Below are positions 42,021 to 49,671 of a DNA stretch of 64,000 nt, piece by piece. The DNA lies in contig CAWHIF010000009.1 of the NCBI GenBank assembly GCA_963829235.1, positions 682,001 through 746,000 of the forward strand. The letters are read 5' to 3'. The notes beneath the pieces are model-generated. The model did no database searches, was not told where the DNA came from, and saw nothing but the letters and a program-made list of their open reading frames with translations. The position numbers and the translations under genes were made by a program. Origin of the DNA: Bog-756 sp963829235 (GTDB taxonomy: Bacteria; Actinomycetota; Acidimicrobiia; Acidimicrobiales; RAAP-2). The stretch's first letter is position 1. The number at the start of each line of letters is the position of its first letter.

Positions 42021-43103
42021 GTGGACCCGAAGGATTTGGCCCAGAACACGCGCATCACCGATATGCGCAGCCTCACGCCGCCCCGGCGGCTCGCCGACGA
42101 ACTCCCGGTGAGCAACGAGATCGCAGACGTCGTCATCCGCTCCCGCCAGGCCGTGGCATCGATCCTCGACGGGGATGATGATCGCCTGCTCGTCGTGGTC
42201 GGACCCTGTTCGATCCACGACCCCGTGGCGGGGCTCGACTACGCGGAACGACTTGCCAGCCTGGCCGACCGCCTCGCAGACGAGCTGCTGGTGGTCATGC
42301 GGACCTACTTCGAGAAGCCGCGCACGACGGTCGGGTGGAAGGGGCTCATCAACGACCCGGGGCTGGATGGGAGCTTCAGGGTCAACGACGGCCTGTTCGC
42401 AGCCCGAGCCTTCCTGCTCGACGTCGTCTCGCTCGGGGTTCCGGTCGGCTGCGAGTTCCTCGATCCGATCACGCCGCAGTACCTGGCCGACACCGTGAGT
42501 TGGGGGGCAATCGGCGCCCGCACGTCGCAGAGCCAGATCCACCGGCAGTTGGCCAGTGGTCTCTCGATGCCCGTCGGCTTCAAGAACGCCACCGAAGGCG
42601 ACATCCAGGTGGCGGTGGACGCCATCGCCGTTGCCGCCGACGCCCAGGTCTTCCCGGGCATCGACGACGAGGGGCGGGCGGCCATCATCACGACACGGGG
42701 GAACCCCGACGGACACCTCGTCCTCCGGGGCGGCGCGGCCGGGCCGAACTGCGACGTGTCCAGCGTCGCCTGTGCCCTCGAGCGCCTGGAGCGGTCGGGG
42801 CTCGCCCGCCGTGTCATCGTCGATGCCAGCCACGGCAACAGCGGGAAGGACCACCGCCGACAGCCACTGGTGGTCACCGAACTGGCCGCGCGCCTGGCCG
42901 CCGGTGAGCGAGGCATCGTCGGCCTGATGGTGGAGAGCTTCCTCGTCCCGGGGCGCCAGGACCTCGGGATGGGCCCACGGGTGTTCGGTCAGAGCATCAC
43001 CGACGCGTGCATCGGTTGGGAGGACACCGTGACGGTGCTCGATCGACTGGCCGGGGCGATCGCCCGACGGCGGGAAGCGTCCAGCCCGATGGTGCGGGGC
43101 TGA
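42021..43103 (+). CDS. 3-deoxy-7-phosphoheptulonate (DAHP) synthase, class I
   Basis: 360 residues; GTG at 42021 with GAGGAG 5 nt upstream. First step of the shikimate pathway: phosphoenolpyruvate plus erythrose 4-phosphate gives DAHP. AroF/G/H-type signatures: LLVVVGPCSIHDPVAGLDYA, VVMRTYFEKPRTTVGWKGLI, VGCEFLDPITPQYLADTVSW, GARTSQSQIHRQLASGLSMP, VGFKNATEGD, VIVDASHGNSGKDHRRQ, VGLMVESFLVPGRQD. The N-terminal regulatory segment (RITDMRSLTPP) is present, so feedback control is possible. Expression is governed by the attenuator at 41832-41954. Confidence 0.96.
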   Translation: MDPKDLAQNTRITDMRSLTPPRRLADELPVSNEIADVVIRSRQAVASILDGDDDRLLVVVGPCSIHDPVAGLDYAERLASLADRLADELLVVMRTYFEKPRTTVGWKGLINDPGLDGSFRVNDGLFAARAFLLDVVSLGVPVGCEFLDPITPQYLADTVSWGAIGARTSQSQIHRQLASGLSMPVGFKNATEGDIQVAVDAIAVAADAQVFPGIDDEGRAAIITTRGNPDGHLVLRGGAAGPNCDVSSVACALERLERSGLARRVIVDASHGNSGKDHRRQPLVVTELAARLAAGERGIVGLMVESFLVPGRQDLGMGPRVFGQSITDACIGWEDTVTVLDRLAGAIARRREASSPMVRG

Positions 43104-43113
43104 ACGCGCCGGC

Positions 43114-44496
43114 TCACACCACCGCCTCCTGCCGGTCTCCCGTCACCTCGGATGGGTGATCACCCGGTCGGGGAGGCGGAGGGCCGAGGAACCAGAGAAG
43201 GATCACGATCCATATCCCGAGGCGCAACTCCGCGAATCCCTCGACGGTGTGCCGTGTCACCTCCTGCCCGTCGCCATGCCATGCCACCAACATGGAGAGG
43301 ATGCCGATGACGATGAGGGCGAGCAGCATACGCCACACCCCCTGACGCCAAGCCCCTGACACCACACTGACAAAAGCGGCCACAGTGGCCAACGCCACCA
43401 GCGCGATGAGGGGCGGCCACATCACGAAGGTCAACGGTGACGCCATGCGGTCCGTCGATGCCGAGTAGAACGTGAGGTCGCCGTGGGCGAAGTTGTACGA
43501 CCGCTCCGGCCGGCGGAGCGGCTCGGTCACCACGTAGCCGGGATGGGTGAGCAGCCAGAGGAGATACGTACCGGTGCCCTTGGAGTCGATCCAATGCTCC
43601 AGCTGGGCGAAGACCGGGTCCGAGACGGGGAAACCGACCACCTTGGCGGCACCGGGAGCCGCGGCGGTCGCCTGCGCCAGCTCATCGATCTGACGCTGCT
43701 CGGGCATCCCGTGCGCGGCGAACCACGCCACTCGGCTGGGAAACGGAAATATCCGGACATAGAGGACGTCGGCCACATTCTGCTCGGTCCGGTGCGACGA
43801 GACGGTCCCTGATCCGGTGAGCGCCACCACCCCGGCCAGGCACAGGGACAGCGCTCCGGCCCGCACGGCCACCTCGCGCTGTCTGGCCGCGGCCGCAATC
43901 GCACCGGCGCCGACGGCCACGGCCAGGAACGCGACCGTCCAGATCTGGGCGTCCCTCGTGGCCGCGAAGCACAGGCACACGGCCGTGGTGGCGGCCACCC
44001 TGGGCCAGGTCAACCTGCGGGCCGACCAGATCAGGGTGGCGAACACCAACGCCAACAAGCTCATCGAGAGCGACTCGGAGAGCACCGACCGGTTCCACAG
44101 CGTCACCGGGAACGCGGTGGCGAAGGCGAGAATCGTCCAGGCCGCTGCGGTCCGTCGCCATCCTCGGCTGACCAGCCGTCCCACCGTCCAGGCCAGGAAG
44201 CCCCACGAAAGGGCGGCGATCAGCGCCTGGGCGGCCAGAAACCCGCTGGACGAGCCGGCCAGCTTGATCAGCAGCGGTGTGGCCGGCGGTCGCTGGCCCG
44301 CCCAGAACCCGATGCTCCACAGTGATCGGGACGCGATGTGCACATAGACCACCGAGTCGTTCCAGATGATGGCCGGTCCGGCCAGTGCCTGCGCGAACAG
44401 GTACCAGGCGAAGATGCACCACCCGGCCAGGGCGACCGCCGGCGCCACCGAGGTCCGTGCGGGCAGACGGCTGCGCCGGCTTGATCTGGAGGTCAC
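43114..44496 (-). CDS. Polytopic GT-C-like membrane protein
   Basis: 460 residues from a GTG at 44496, about 10-12 transmembrane helices. An acid pair is not obvious, but the first external loop (AGPAIIWNDSVVYVHIASRS) carries the N-D motif, and an external segment near 240-340 includes VLYVRIFPFPSRVAWFAAHG. General form of actinobacterial lipid-linked-sugar glycosyltransferases or mannosyltransferase-like proteins. The acceptor is unknown. Ends 11 bp from the DAHP synthase stop, convergent. Confidence 0.72.
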   Translation of the reverse strand: MTSRSSRRSRLPARTSVAPAVALAGWCIFAWYLFAQALAGPAIIWNDSVVYVHIASRSLWSIGFWAGQRPPATPLLIKLAGSSSGFLAAQALIAALSWGFLAWTVGRLVSRGWRRTAAAWTILAFATAFPVTLWNRSVLSESLSMSLLALVFATLIWSARRLTWPRVAATTAVCLCFAATRDAQIWTVAFLAVAVGAGAIAAAARQREVAVRAGALSLCLAGVVALTGSGTVSSHRTEQNVADVLYVRIFPFPSRVAWFAAHGMPEQRQIDELAQATAAAPGAAKVVGFPVSDPVFAQLEHWIDSKGTGTYLLWLLTHPGYVVTEPLRRPERSYNFAHGDLTFYSASTDRMASPLTFVMWPPLIALVALATVAAFVSVVSGAWRQGVWRMLLALIVIGILSMLVAWHGDGQEVTRHTVEGFAELRLGIWIVILLWFLGPPPPRPGDHPSEVTGDRQEAVV

Positions 44497-44574
44497 GCCG
44501 AGATGTTGCCACGACGACCGTCGGCCGGCCGGGGACCGGTCAGCCGGTTGCCGGTGCCGTCCACCGTCCGGCGT

Positions 44575-45522
44575 TCATGTCGACGGGGAGCGGGGGAGGC
44601 CGAGAGCCTCGCCCACGGCGGCGATGCCGGCGGTGTCGGCAAAGGCAAAGCTGAAGATCACCTCGTCGGCGCCGGCCGCGATGTGACCGGCCACCAGATC
44701 GGGGATCTCGTGGGGCTGGCCGATGGTGAAGCCGGCACTCTCCTCGGGTGAGCCGCCGGCTTCCACCATCGTCCGCACTTCGGCTGTGTTCTCTTCGGAC
44801 GTCGTGAGGATCAAGGGCGTCAACCATGTCACGTCGATCTCGCCGGGGTCGCGCCCGACGTCGGCGCAATGGCGATGGAGGACTTCGATCTTGTGAGCCA
44901 ACATCTCCGCGCTGCCGCTCACGTTGCACTTGTCGGCGTATTCGGCCACCAGCCGCAGCGTGCGCTTCTCACCACCGCCGCCGATCATGATCTTCGGACC
45001 CCCGGCCTGCACGGGTCGGGGCAGGTTGCGGGCGTGATCCAACCGGAAGTATTCCCCGGTGAAGCTCACGTCGTCGCCGGTGAACATGGCCCGGCAGATC
45101 TGGACGGCCTCGGCCAGCATGTCCAGGCGAACTCCGTCGCCCGGATAGTCGATGCCGAGTCCCTGGTGCTCGACGTCGTACCAGGCGCCACCGATCCCGA
45201 GGATGGCTCGACCCCGCGAGATGACGTCCAGCGTCGTGACGATCTTGGCCAGGATGCCGGGGTTCCGATAGGTGACCCCCGTGACGAGCGTCCCGAGCTG
45301 CACCCGCCGGGTTCGGGCCGCCACTCCCCCGAGGAGCGTGTACGACTCCATCATGGGCTGGTCCGCGCCTCCGAGGGGTGGCAGCTGGAAGAAGTGGTCC
45401 ATCACCCACACCGAGTCGAACCCGGAGGTCTCGGCGGCCAAGGCCAGGTCGACGATGTGTTCGAAGAGGTCGGCGGAATCGATTCCCGAAAAGTTGGGCA
45501 GCTGGACACCGAAGGTCGTCAT
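44575..45522 (-). CDS. LLM class (luciferase-like) F420-dependent oxidoreductase
   Basis: 315 residues from the ATG at 45522. TIM-barrel signatures are FGVQLPNFSGIDSADLFEHI, FDSVWVMDHFFQLPPLGGAD, YTLLGGVAARTRRVQLGTLV, TGVTYRNPGILAKIVTTLDV and RAILGIGGAWYDVEHQGLGI, then PKIMIGGGGEKRTLRLVAEY. This matches actinobacterial TIGR03560/F420-type LLM enzymes. Uses reduced F420 or FMN on an unknown substrate. A TACCGT box 6 nt upstream suggests a leaderless mRNA. Confidence 0.93.
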   Translation of the reverse strand: MTTFGVQLPNFSGIDSADLFEHIVDLALAAETSGFDSVWVMDHFFQLPPLGGADQPMMESYTLLGGVAARTRRVQLGTLVTGVTYRNPGILAKIVTTLDVISRGRAILGIGGAWYDVEHQGLGIDYPGDGVRLDMLAEAVQICRAMFTGDDVSFTGEYFRLDHARNLPRPVQAGGPKIMIGGGGEKRTLRLVAEYADKCNVSGSAEMLAHKIEVLHRHCADVGRDPGEIDVTWLTPLILTTSEENTAEVRTMVEAGGSPEESAGFTIGQPHEIPDLVAGHIAAGADEVIFSFAFADTAGIAAVGEALGLPRSPST

Positions 45523-45528
45523 GGGGCC

Positions 45529-45534
45529 ACGGTA
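45529..45534 (-). promoter_or_regulatory. Candidate -10 box for the LLM oxidoreductase
   Basis: TACCGT on the minus strand, 6 nt before the ATG at 45522. Confidence 0.4.
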
Positions 45535-45679
45535 GTACCACCCGGGCGATCGGTCCCCCGTCCCCGGCCTTCTTCCCCTGACGTCCACCGGATGTTATGT
45601 TTCGCGGCCGAGAGGAGTGTCGGGATCAGCGGGCTCGCCCGGGTCGGCCCCTCCGGATGCGGATCGATGGGGGACTCAC

Positions 45680-45985
45680 TTGCATGCGCTGACCGGCTAC
45701 CTCGATTTCCCACCCGGCGAGAGGGAGGAGACCGTGGCCGCCCTGAGGGCGGTCGCCGCCAGGAGCCGACAGGACCGGGGTTGCGTGGACTACTGGTGGT
45801 CCGAGGATGTCGAACGACCGTGCCGGTTCCGGTTCTTCGAGTGCTGGGAGTCCGAGGAGGCGTTCACCGCCCATCAGGCCCAGCCCTACGAGCACGACTT
45901 CATGGCCGACCACGTCTCCCGGATCGTCGGCGCGGATGCCCACGTGCTCACCGTGACTGAGCGGACCTCCGTCACCGGCACGTAG
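45680..45985 (+). CDS. Antibiotic-biosynthesis-monooxygenase (ABM) domain protein
   Basis: 101 residues from a TTG at 45680, chosen because GGGGGA lies 5-6 nt upstream and the product then begins as the family does (HALTGYLDFPPGEREETVAA). A longer frame from GTG 45617 has its SD-like sequence too close. CVDYWWSEDVERPCRFRFFE, CWESEEAFTAHQAQPYEHDF and a final VLTVTER are the small dimeric barrel of quinol-monooxygenase-like proteins. It heads a cassette with the ADH and amidohydrolase genes. Confidence 0.85.
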   Translation: MHALTGYLDFPPGEREETVAALRAVAARSRQDRGCVDYWWSEDVERPCRFRFFECWESEEAFTAHQAQPYEHDFMADHVSRIVGADAHVLTVTERTSVTGT

Positions 45986-45989
45986 TCCG

Positions 45990-46922
45990 ATGCGCGGCGT
46001 GAGATCCACAGAGGACGGCATCCGGGTGGTCACCACCGACGGCGGTCCGGGGGTTGGCGTCCGGGTTTCGGTGGCCAGTTCGGGGATCTGCGGATCCGAC
46101 CTCCATCTGGTCTCGTTCGGCCCGTCGGCGGTGACCCTCGGCCACGAGTTCGGCGGCCGGCTCGACGACGGGACCCCGGTGGCCATCCTGCCCGCCGTGC
46201 GCTGTGGGCGCTGCGAACACTGCCTCGCCGGTCGCGAGCAGCAATGCCCGTCGGCGCTGGGGGCGATGTACGGGGTCAGCCTGGACGGCGGTCTGGCCGA
46301 CGAGGTGTGGGTGGATCCCGGGTGCGCCAGGGTCCTCCCCGAGGGACTCGCCCTCGAACACGCCTGCCTGGTCGAACCATTGGCGGTGGCCCTCCACGGC
46401 ATCAACCGTGCCGGCGTCGAGCCCGGTGTCCGGGTGCTGGTCATCGGAGCAGGCCCGATCGGGCTGTGCACCATCACCGGGGTCCGTGCTCTCGGCGCCG
46501 AGGTCGACCTGGTGGCCAACCACGCCTTCCGGGTGGAGGCAGGCGAGCGTCTCGGGGCCGGCATCCAGACGGCGACGGACTACGACATCGTGCTCGACGC
46601 GGCCGGGACCCAGGGGTCGATGGACAGAGCCTTCGAACTGGTGCGACCGGGCGGCACCATCGGCGTGATCAGCACGTTCTGGGAGCCGATCCGATTCAGT
46701 CTCCTGTTCCAACTGAAAGAGGTCACCTTGGTGCCGGCGTTCACCTACGGCCACCATCACGGCATCTCCGAGTTCGAGCACGCGGCACGGATGCTGGCGG
46801 CCGAACCGGACCTCGCCCAGGCAGTCATCACCCACCGGTTCGACCTCGATGATGCCGCCGAGGCGTTCCGCGTGGCCGGCGACCGCAGCACCGGATCCAT
46901 CAAGGTGGTGGTCCACCCGTGA
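45990..46922 (+). CDS. Zinc-dependent alcohol dehydrogenase family (MDR) protein
   Basis: 310 residues, a little short, missing part of the usual N-terminus. Catalytic zinc: Cys in SSGICGSDLHLVS and GHEF. Structural zinc: four Cys in VRCGRCEHCLAGREQQCPSA. Cofactor fold: VLVIGAGPIGLCTITGVRAL (G-x-G-x-x-G). Oxidises or reduces an unidentified alcohol, polyol or sugar with NAD(P). The amidohydrolase gene overlaps its stop (GTGA), and the ABM gene ends 4 nt upstream. Confidence 0.93.
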   Translation: MRGVRSTEDGIRVVTTDGGPGVGVRVSVASSGICGSDLHLVSFGPSAVTLGHEFGGRLDDGTPVAILPAVRCGRCEHCLAGREQQCPSALGAMYGVSLDGGLADEVWVDPGCARVLPEGLALEHACLVEPLAVALHGINRAGVEPGVRVLVIGAGPIGLCTITGVRALGAEVDLVANHAFRVEAGERLGAGIQTATDYDIVLDAAGTQGSMDRAFELVRPGGTIGVISTFWEPIRFSLLFQLKEVTLVPAFTYGHHHGISEFEHAARMLAAEPDLAQAVITHRFDLDDAAEAFRVAGDRSTGSIKVVVHP

Positions 46923-48181
46923 CCGGATCGTCACGGCTCGTTCTGGTCGACGCCACCGTGGTGGACGGCGATCATCCGGCCCTCGCCGACGCCCACGTGG
47001 TCGTGGACGGCGAGCGGATCGCCGCCGTGGGCCGCGGCCCGGTGACCGACCCCCGGCCCGACGACCGGGTCGTCGACCTGGGCGGTCGCACCGTCATGCC
47101 CGGGATGGTCAACTGCCACTTTCACGCCACCTACCACGACCTCGGCGCGGTTCCCGCCCCCTTCGGGCTCGAAGAGCCGATGGCGCTACAGGCGGTGCGG
47201 GCGGTGAACAGTCTCGGGCTCCTGATCGAATGCGGGTTCACCAGCGCCGTATCGGCGGGCGCCCCGTTCGCCATCGACGCGTCCATGAAGGTGGCCATCG
47301 ACCGGGGCCTCATCCCCGGTCCGCGCCTGGTGCCGTGCAGCCGTGACATCAGCACGACCGGTCACGCGGGTGACCGCAGCTACCCCCCGCACTGGCAGGT
47401 CGGCGCGCTCGGAGCCATCCGGCCGAGCGACGGCCCCGACGAGTTCCGGCGGTCGGTCCGCGCCGAAGTCAAAGAAGGTGCCGAATTCATCAAGATGTTC
47501 GTGACCGGAGGGCACGGGACCGTCGGCCCGAAGGAACAGATCGAGATGACCCGGGACGAGCTGGCCGCGGGAATCGAGGCGGCCCACCTCCGGGGTGCGA
47601 AGGTGCGAGGGCACATCGCCAACCGGGAGGCGATCATGATGGCCCTCGATCTCCATATCGACGTCATCGACCACGGTGACGGAATGGATGACGAGTGCAT
47701 GGAGCGCATCGTGGAGACGGGAACCCCACTGGTGCCGTCGATGATGTTCCCGTCGCGCTTCCTGGCCTCGATGGGTGGATCGTCACTCGGGTTCACCGAC
47801 TCCATGAAGTCGGACATCGACGCCATGGCCGACATCCTCCCCAAGGCCAATGCCGCCGGCATGCGCATCGTGCTCGGCGACGACTACGGTGCCATCTTCT
47901 TCCCCCACGGCTCCTACGCCGAGGAACTCGCCTACTACGTCGAAGAGATCGGTATCCCCACGCTGGATGTGATCCGGTGGGCGACGAAGCACGGTGCCGA
48001 GCTGATGGGTCGCGGCGACGAGCTCGGTACCGTCGCCGCAGGGAAGCGGGCGGATCTGCTGGTGGTCGACGGGGACCCTCTGGCCGACATCCGGGTCCTC
48101 CAGGACCGGTCCCGCCTCCTCGCCATCGTCCAGGACGGCCGGATGGTCAAGGACGATCTGGTCGGGCTCGTGGCCGACTGA
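46919..48181 (+). CDS. Amidohydrolase (imidazolonepropionase/prolidase-like)
   Basis: 420 residues. The start overlaps the ADH stop. N-terminal beta domain (LVLVDATVVDGDHPALADAH), metal ligands HxH in MPGMVNCHFHATYHD, the lysine in FIKMFVTGGHGTVGPKEQIE, histidines in GAKVRGHIANREAI and DVIDHGDGMD, and Asp in RIVLGDDYGAIFFPHGSYAE, ending VAAGKRADLLVVDGDPLADI. This is a binuclear-metal hydrolase that should cleave an amide or lactam; substrate open. Together with the ABM and ADH genes and TetR it looks like a catabolic cassette. Confidence 0.95.
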   Translation: MTGSSRLVLVDATVVDGDHPALADAHVVVDGERIAAVGRGPVTDPRPDDRVVDLGGRTVMPGMVNCHFHATYHDLGAVPAPFGLEEPMALQAVRAVNSLGLLIECGFTSAVSAGAPFAIDASMKVAIDRGLIPGPRLVPCSRDISTTGHAGDRSYPPHWQVGALGAIRPSDGPDEFRRSVRAEVKEGAEFIKMFVTGGHGTVGPKEQIEMTRDELAAGIEAAHLRGAKVRGHIANREAIMMALDLHIDVIDHGDGMDDECMERIVETGTPLVPSMMFPSRFLASMGGSSLGFTDSMKSDIDAMADILPKANAAGMRIVLGDDYGAIFFPHGSYAEELAYYVEEIGIPTLDVIRWATKHGAELMGRGDELGTVAAGKRADLLVVDGDPLADIRVLQDRSRLLAIVQDGRMVKDDLVGLVAD

Positions 48182-48278
48182 CCGGTCCCGCTCCCACCCT
48201 CCGGCACCGGCCGACCACACCCCGGGTTCGAACCGACGCCTGCGGGAGGATTCCGGTCGGCCGACGGGAGCACCACCC

Positions 48279-48284
48279 TAGGCT
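48279..48284 (+). promoter_or_regulatory. Candidate -10 box for the cassette TetR gene
   Basis: TAGGCT, 6 nt before the GTG at 48291. Confidence 0.4.
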
Positions 48285-48290
48285 GACGCC

Positions 48291-49016
48291 GTGAGGGGCA
48301 TCGCTGAAGGTTCGAGCGCGGGCGGAGGCGCGGGCGGAGGCGCGGGCCGCGGAAGGATCGCCGGCAAGCGGGTCGGCGGCGAGCGGGCGGGCGGAGGCGC
48401 GGCCGGCAGCGAGATCAGCGACTGGACGGGGCTGGCCGGAGCGCCGACCGACCGGCGCGATGCACGCGGGCATCGGTCCCGCAACCTGATCATGGACGCG
48501 GCGATCGACCTGATCCAGAACGGAAATCCGGCTCCGACGAGCCACCAGATCGCCAAACAGGCCGGCCTGTCGGTCCGTTCCCTCTTCCATCATTTCCACC
48601 ACGTCGAGATCGTGATCAGGAACGCCACTGCCCGGCAGTTCCATCGCCACCGGCGGTTGATCGCCTTCCTCCCTCCGAACGGGCCCACCGATGTGCGCGT
48701 CCAGGCCACCTGCCGTCAACGCCGTCAGCTGTACGAGACCATCGCGCCGATGCTCAGGGTGGCCTACGCAAGGGCCTACACATCCGAGGGCGTCAACGCC
48801 GTCCTCGTCGAGAAGCGATTACTACTGCGCCGGCAGGTGGTGGTGACACTCGGACCCGAGATCTCCGCCCGCGGATCGAGCGCCCCGCCCCTCCTCGACA
48901 TGCTCCTCCTGGCCAGCGGCTGGCAGAACTGGGACATGCTCCGTTCCCACGGCGGCTACTCTGCGACCGCGGCCGAGCGCCTCATGGTGCGCTCCTTCAC
49001 CGATCTTCTGAGATGA
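48291..49016 (+). CDS. TetR-like regulator with Gly/Ala-rich N-terminus
   Basis: 241 residues. The first 60 are low-complexity (GGGAGGGAGRGRIAGKRVGG). Then SRNLIMDAAIDLIQNGNPAP, TSHQIAKQAGLSVRSLFHHF, HHVEIVIRNATARQF: a TetR helix-turn-helix with SLFHHF replacing LYYHF. The glycine-rich tail could be a wrong start; an internal start is not obvious. It probably controls the adjacent amidohydrolase cassette. Confidence 0.82.
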   Translation: MRGIAEGSSAGGGAGGGAGRGRIAGKRVGGERAGGGAAGSEISDWTGLAGAPTDRRDARGHRSRNLIMDAAIDLIQNGNPAPTSHQIAKQAGLSVRSLFHHFHHVEIVIRNATARQFHRHRRLIAFLPPNGPTDVRVQATCRQRRQLYETIAPMLRVAYARAYTSEGVNAVLVEKRLLLRRQVVVTLGPEISARGSSAPPLLDMLLLASGWQNWDMLRSHGGYSATAAERLMVRSFTDLLR

Positions 49017-49043
49017 CCGGTATCGAGCCCGTCGCCGCCCCCC

Positions 49044-49640
49044 TCAGTCCGTTCCGCGAGGCGGCGTCTCGTTGAACCGGTCGAGAACGGGTCCATCGGC
49101 ACCCCAACCGATCCGGGTGACCGAACCGGTGGCCAGATAGAGCCGCCACGCTCCCTGGTCGCCGAGCCCGAGGGCCCAACAGGTGGCGGCTTTGATCGGA
49201 GACACGTGGCTCACCACGACCACCGCTCCCCGACCCCGCGCCCCCTCTCCTTCCACGGCGAAGAGCTCCTCGCACGCGGCACGGACCCGGGCACCCGCCT
49301 CGGAGAGCGTCTCGCCGCCCGGCGGGCGGAAGTCGGGATCCGACCGCCAACGGGCCCATACCTCCGAGGGAACCGACTCGAGCGGCCGACCGTCGAATTC
49401 GCCGTAGTCGACCTCGACCCACCGATCGTCGATCTCGACCGGCAGGCCGGTGGCCAGAGCCGCGGCGGTCGCCCGGGCCCGGGCCAGCGGGCTGGAGATC
49501 ACACGTGTGGCGCCGGTCAGCCACGGACCGATCGCTTGCGCCTGCGCCAGCCCGCGGTCGGTGAGGGGGGCGTCGATCCGTCCGAGGAGCAGGCCGTCGG
49601 CATTACCGGTCGACTCGCCGTGGCGGACCAGGATCAACAT
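49044..49640 (-). CDS. Histidine phosphatase (phosphoglycerate-mutase-like)
   Basis: 198 residues from the ATG at 49640. The RHG motif ILVRHGESTGNADGLLLGRI carries the phosphorylated histidine, followed by PLTDRGLAQAQAIGPWL, VISSPLARARATAAALA, VEVDYGEFDGRPLESVP, and the second His in AVVVVSHVSPIKAATCWALG. Cytoplasmic phosphatase of the cobC/GpmB branch; in actinobacteria it often sits beside the zinc-ribbon protein, as here. Substrate unknown. Confidence 0.92.
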   Translation of the reverse strand: MLILVRHGESTGNADGLLLGRIDAPLTDRGLAQAQAIGPWLTGATRVISSPLARARATAAALATGLPVEIDDRWVEVDYGEFDGRPLESVPSEVWARWRSDPDFRPPGGETLSEAGARVRAACEELFAVEGEGARGRGAVVVVSHVSPIKAATCWALGLGDQGAWRLYLATGSVTRIGWGADGPVLDRFNETPPRGTD

Positions 49641-49671
49641 CGCCGCTCGGAGCCGACGCCGGGGCGCAAAC

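Noticed and set aside
45626..46934. Long minus-strand frames opposite the dehydrogenase gene
   Set aside because: High-GC antisense shadows; the plus frame has complete zinc-enzyme motifs.
48226..48236. GGGTTCGAACC, tRNA T-loop-like sequence
   Set aside because: No acceptor, D or anticodon stems can be formed around it.
48291..48420. Possible CRISPR-like GC repeats in the glycine-rich coding region of the TetR gene
   Set aside because: Units are short, irregular and in frame, encoding Gly-Ala repeats; no spacers.
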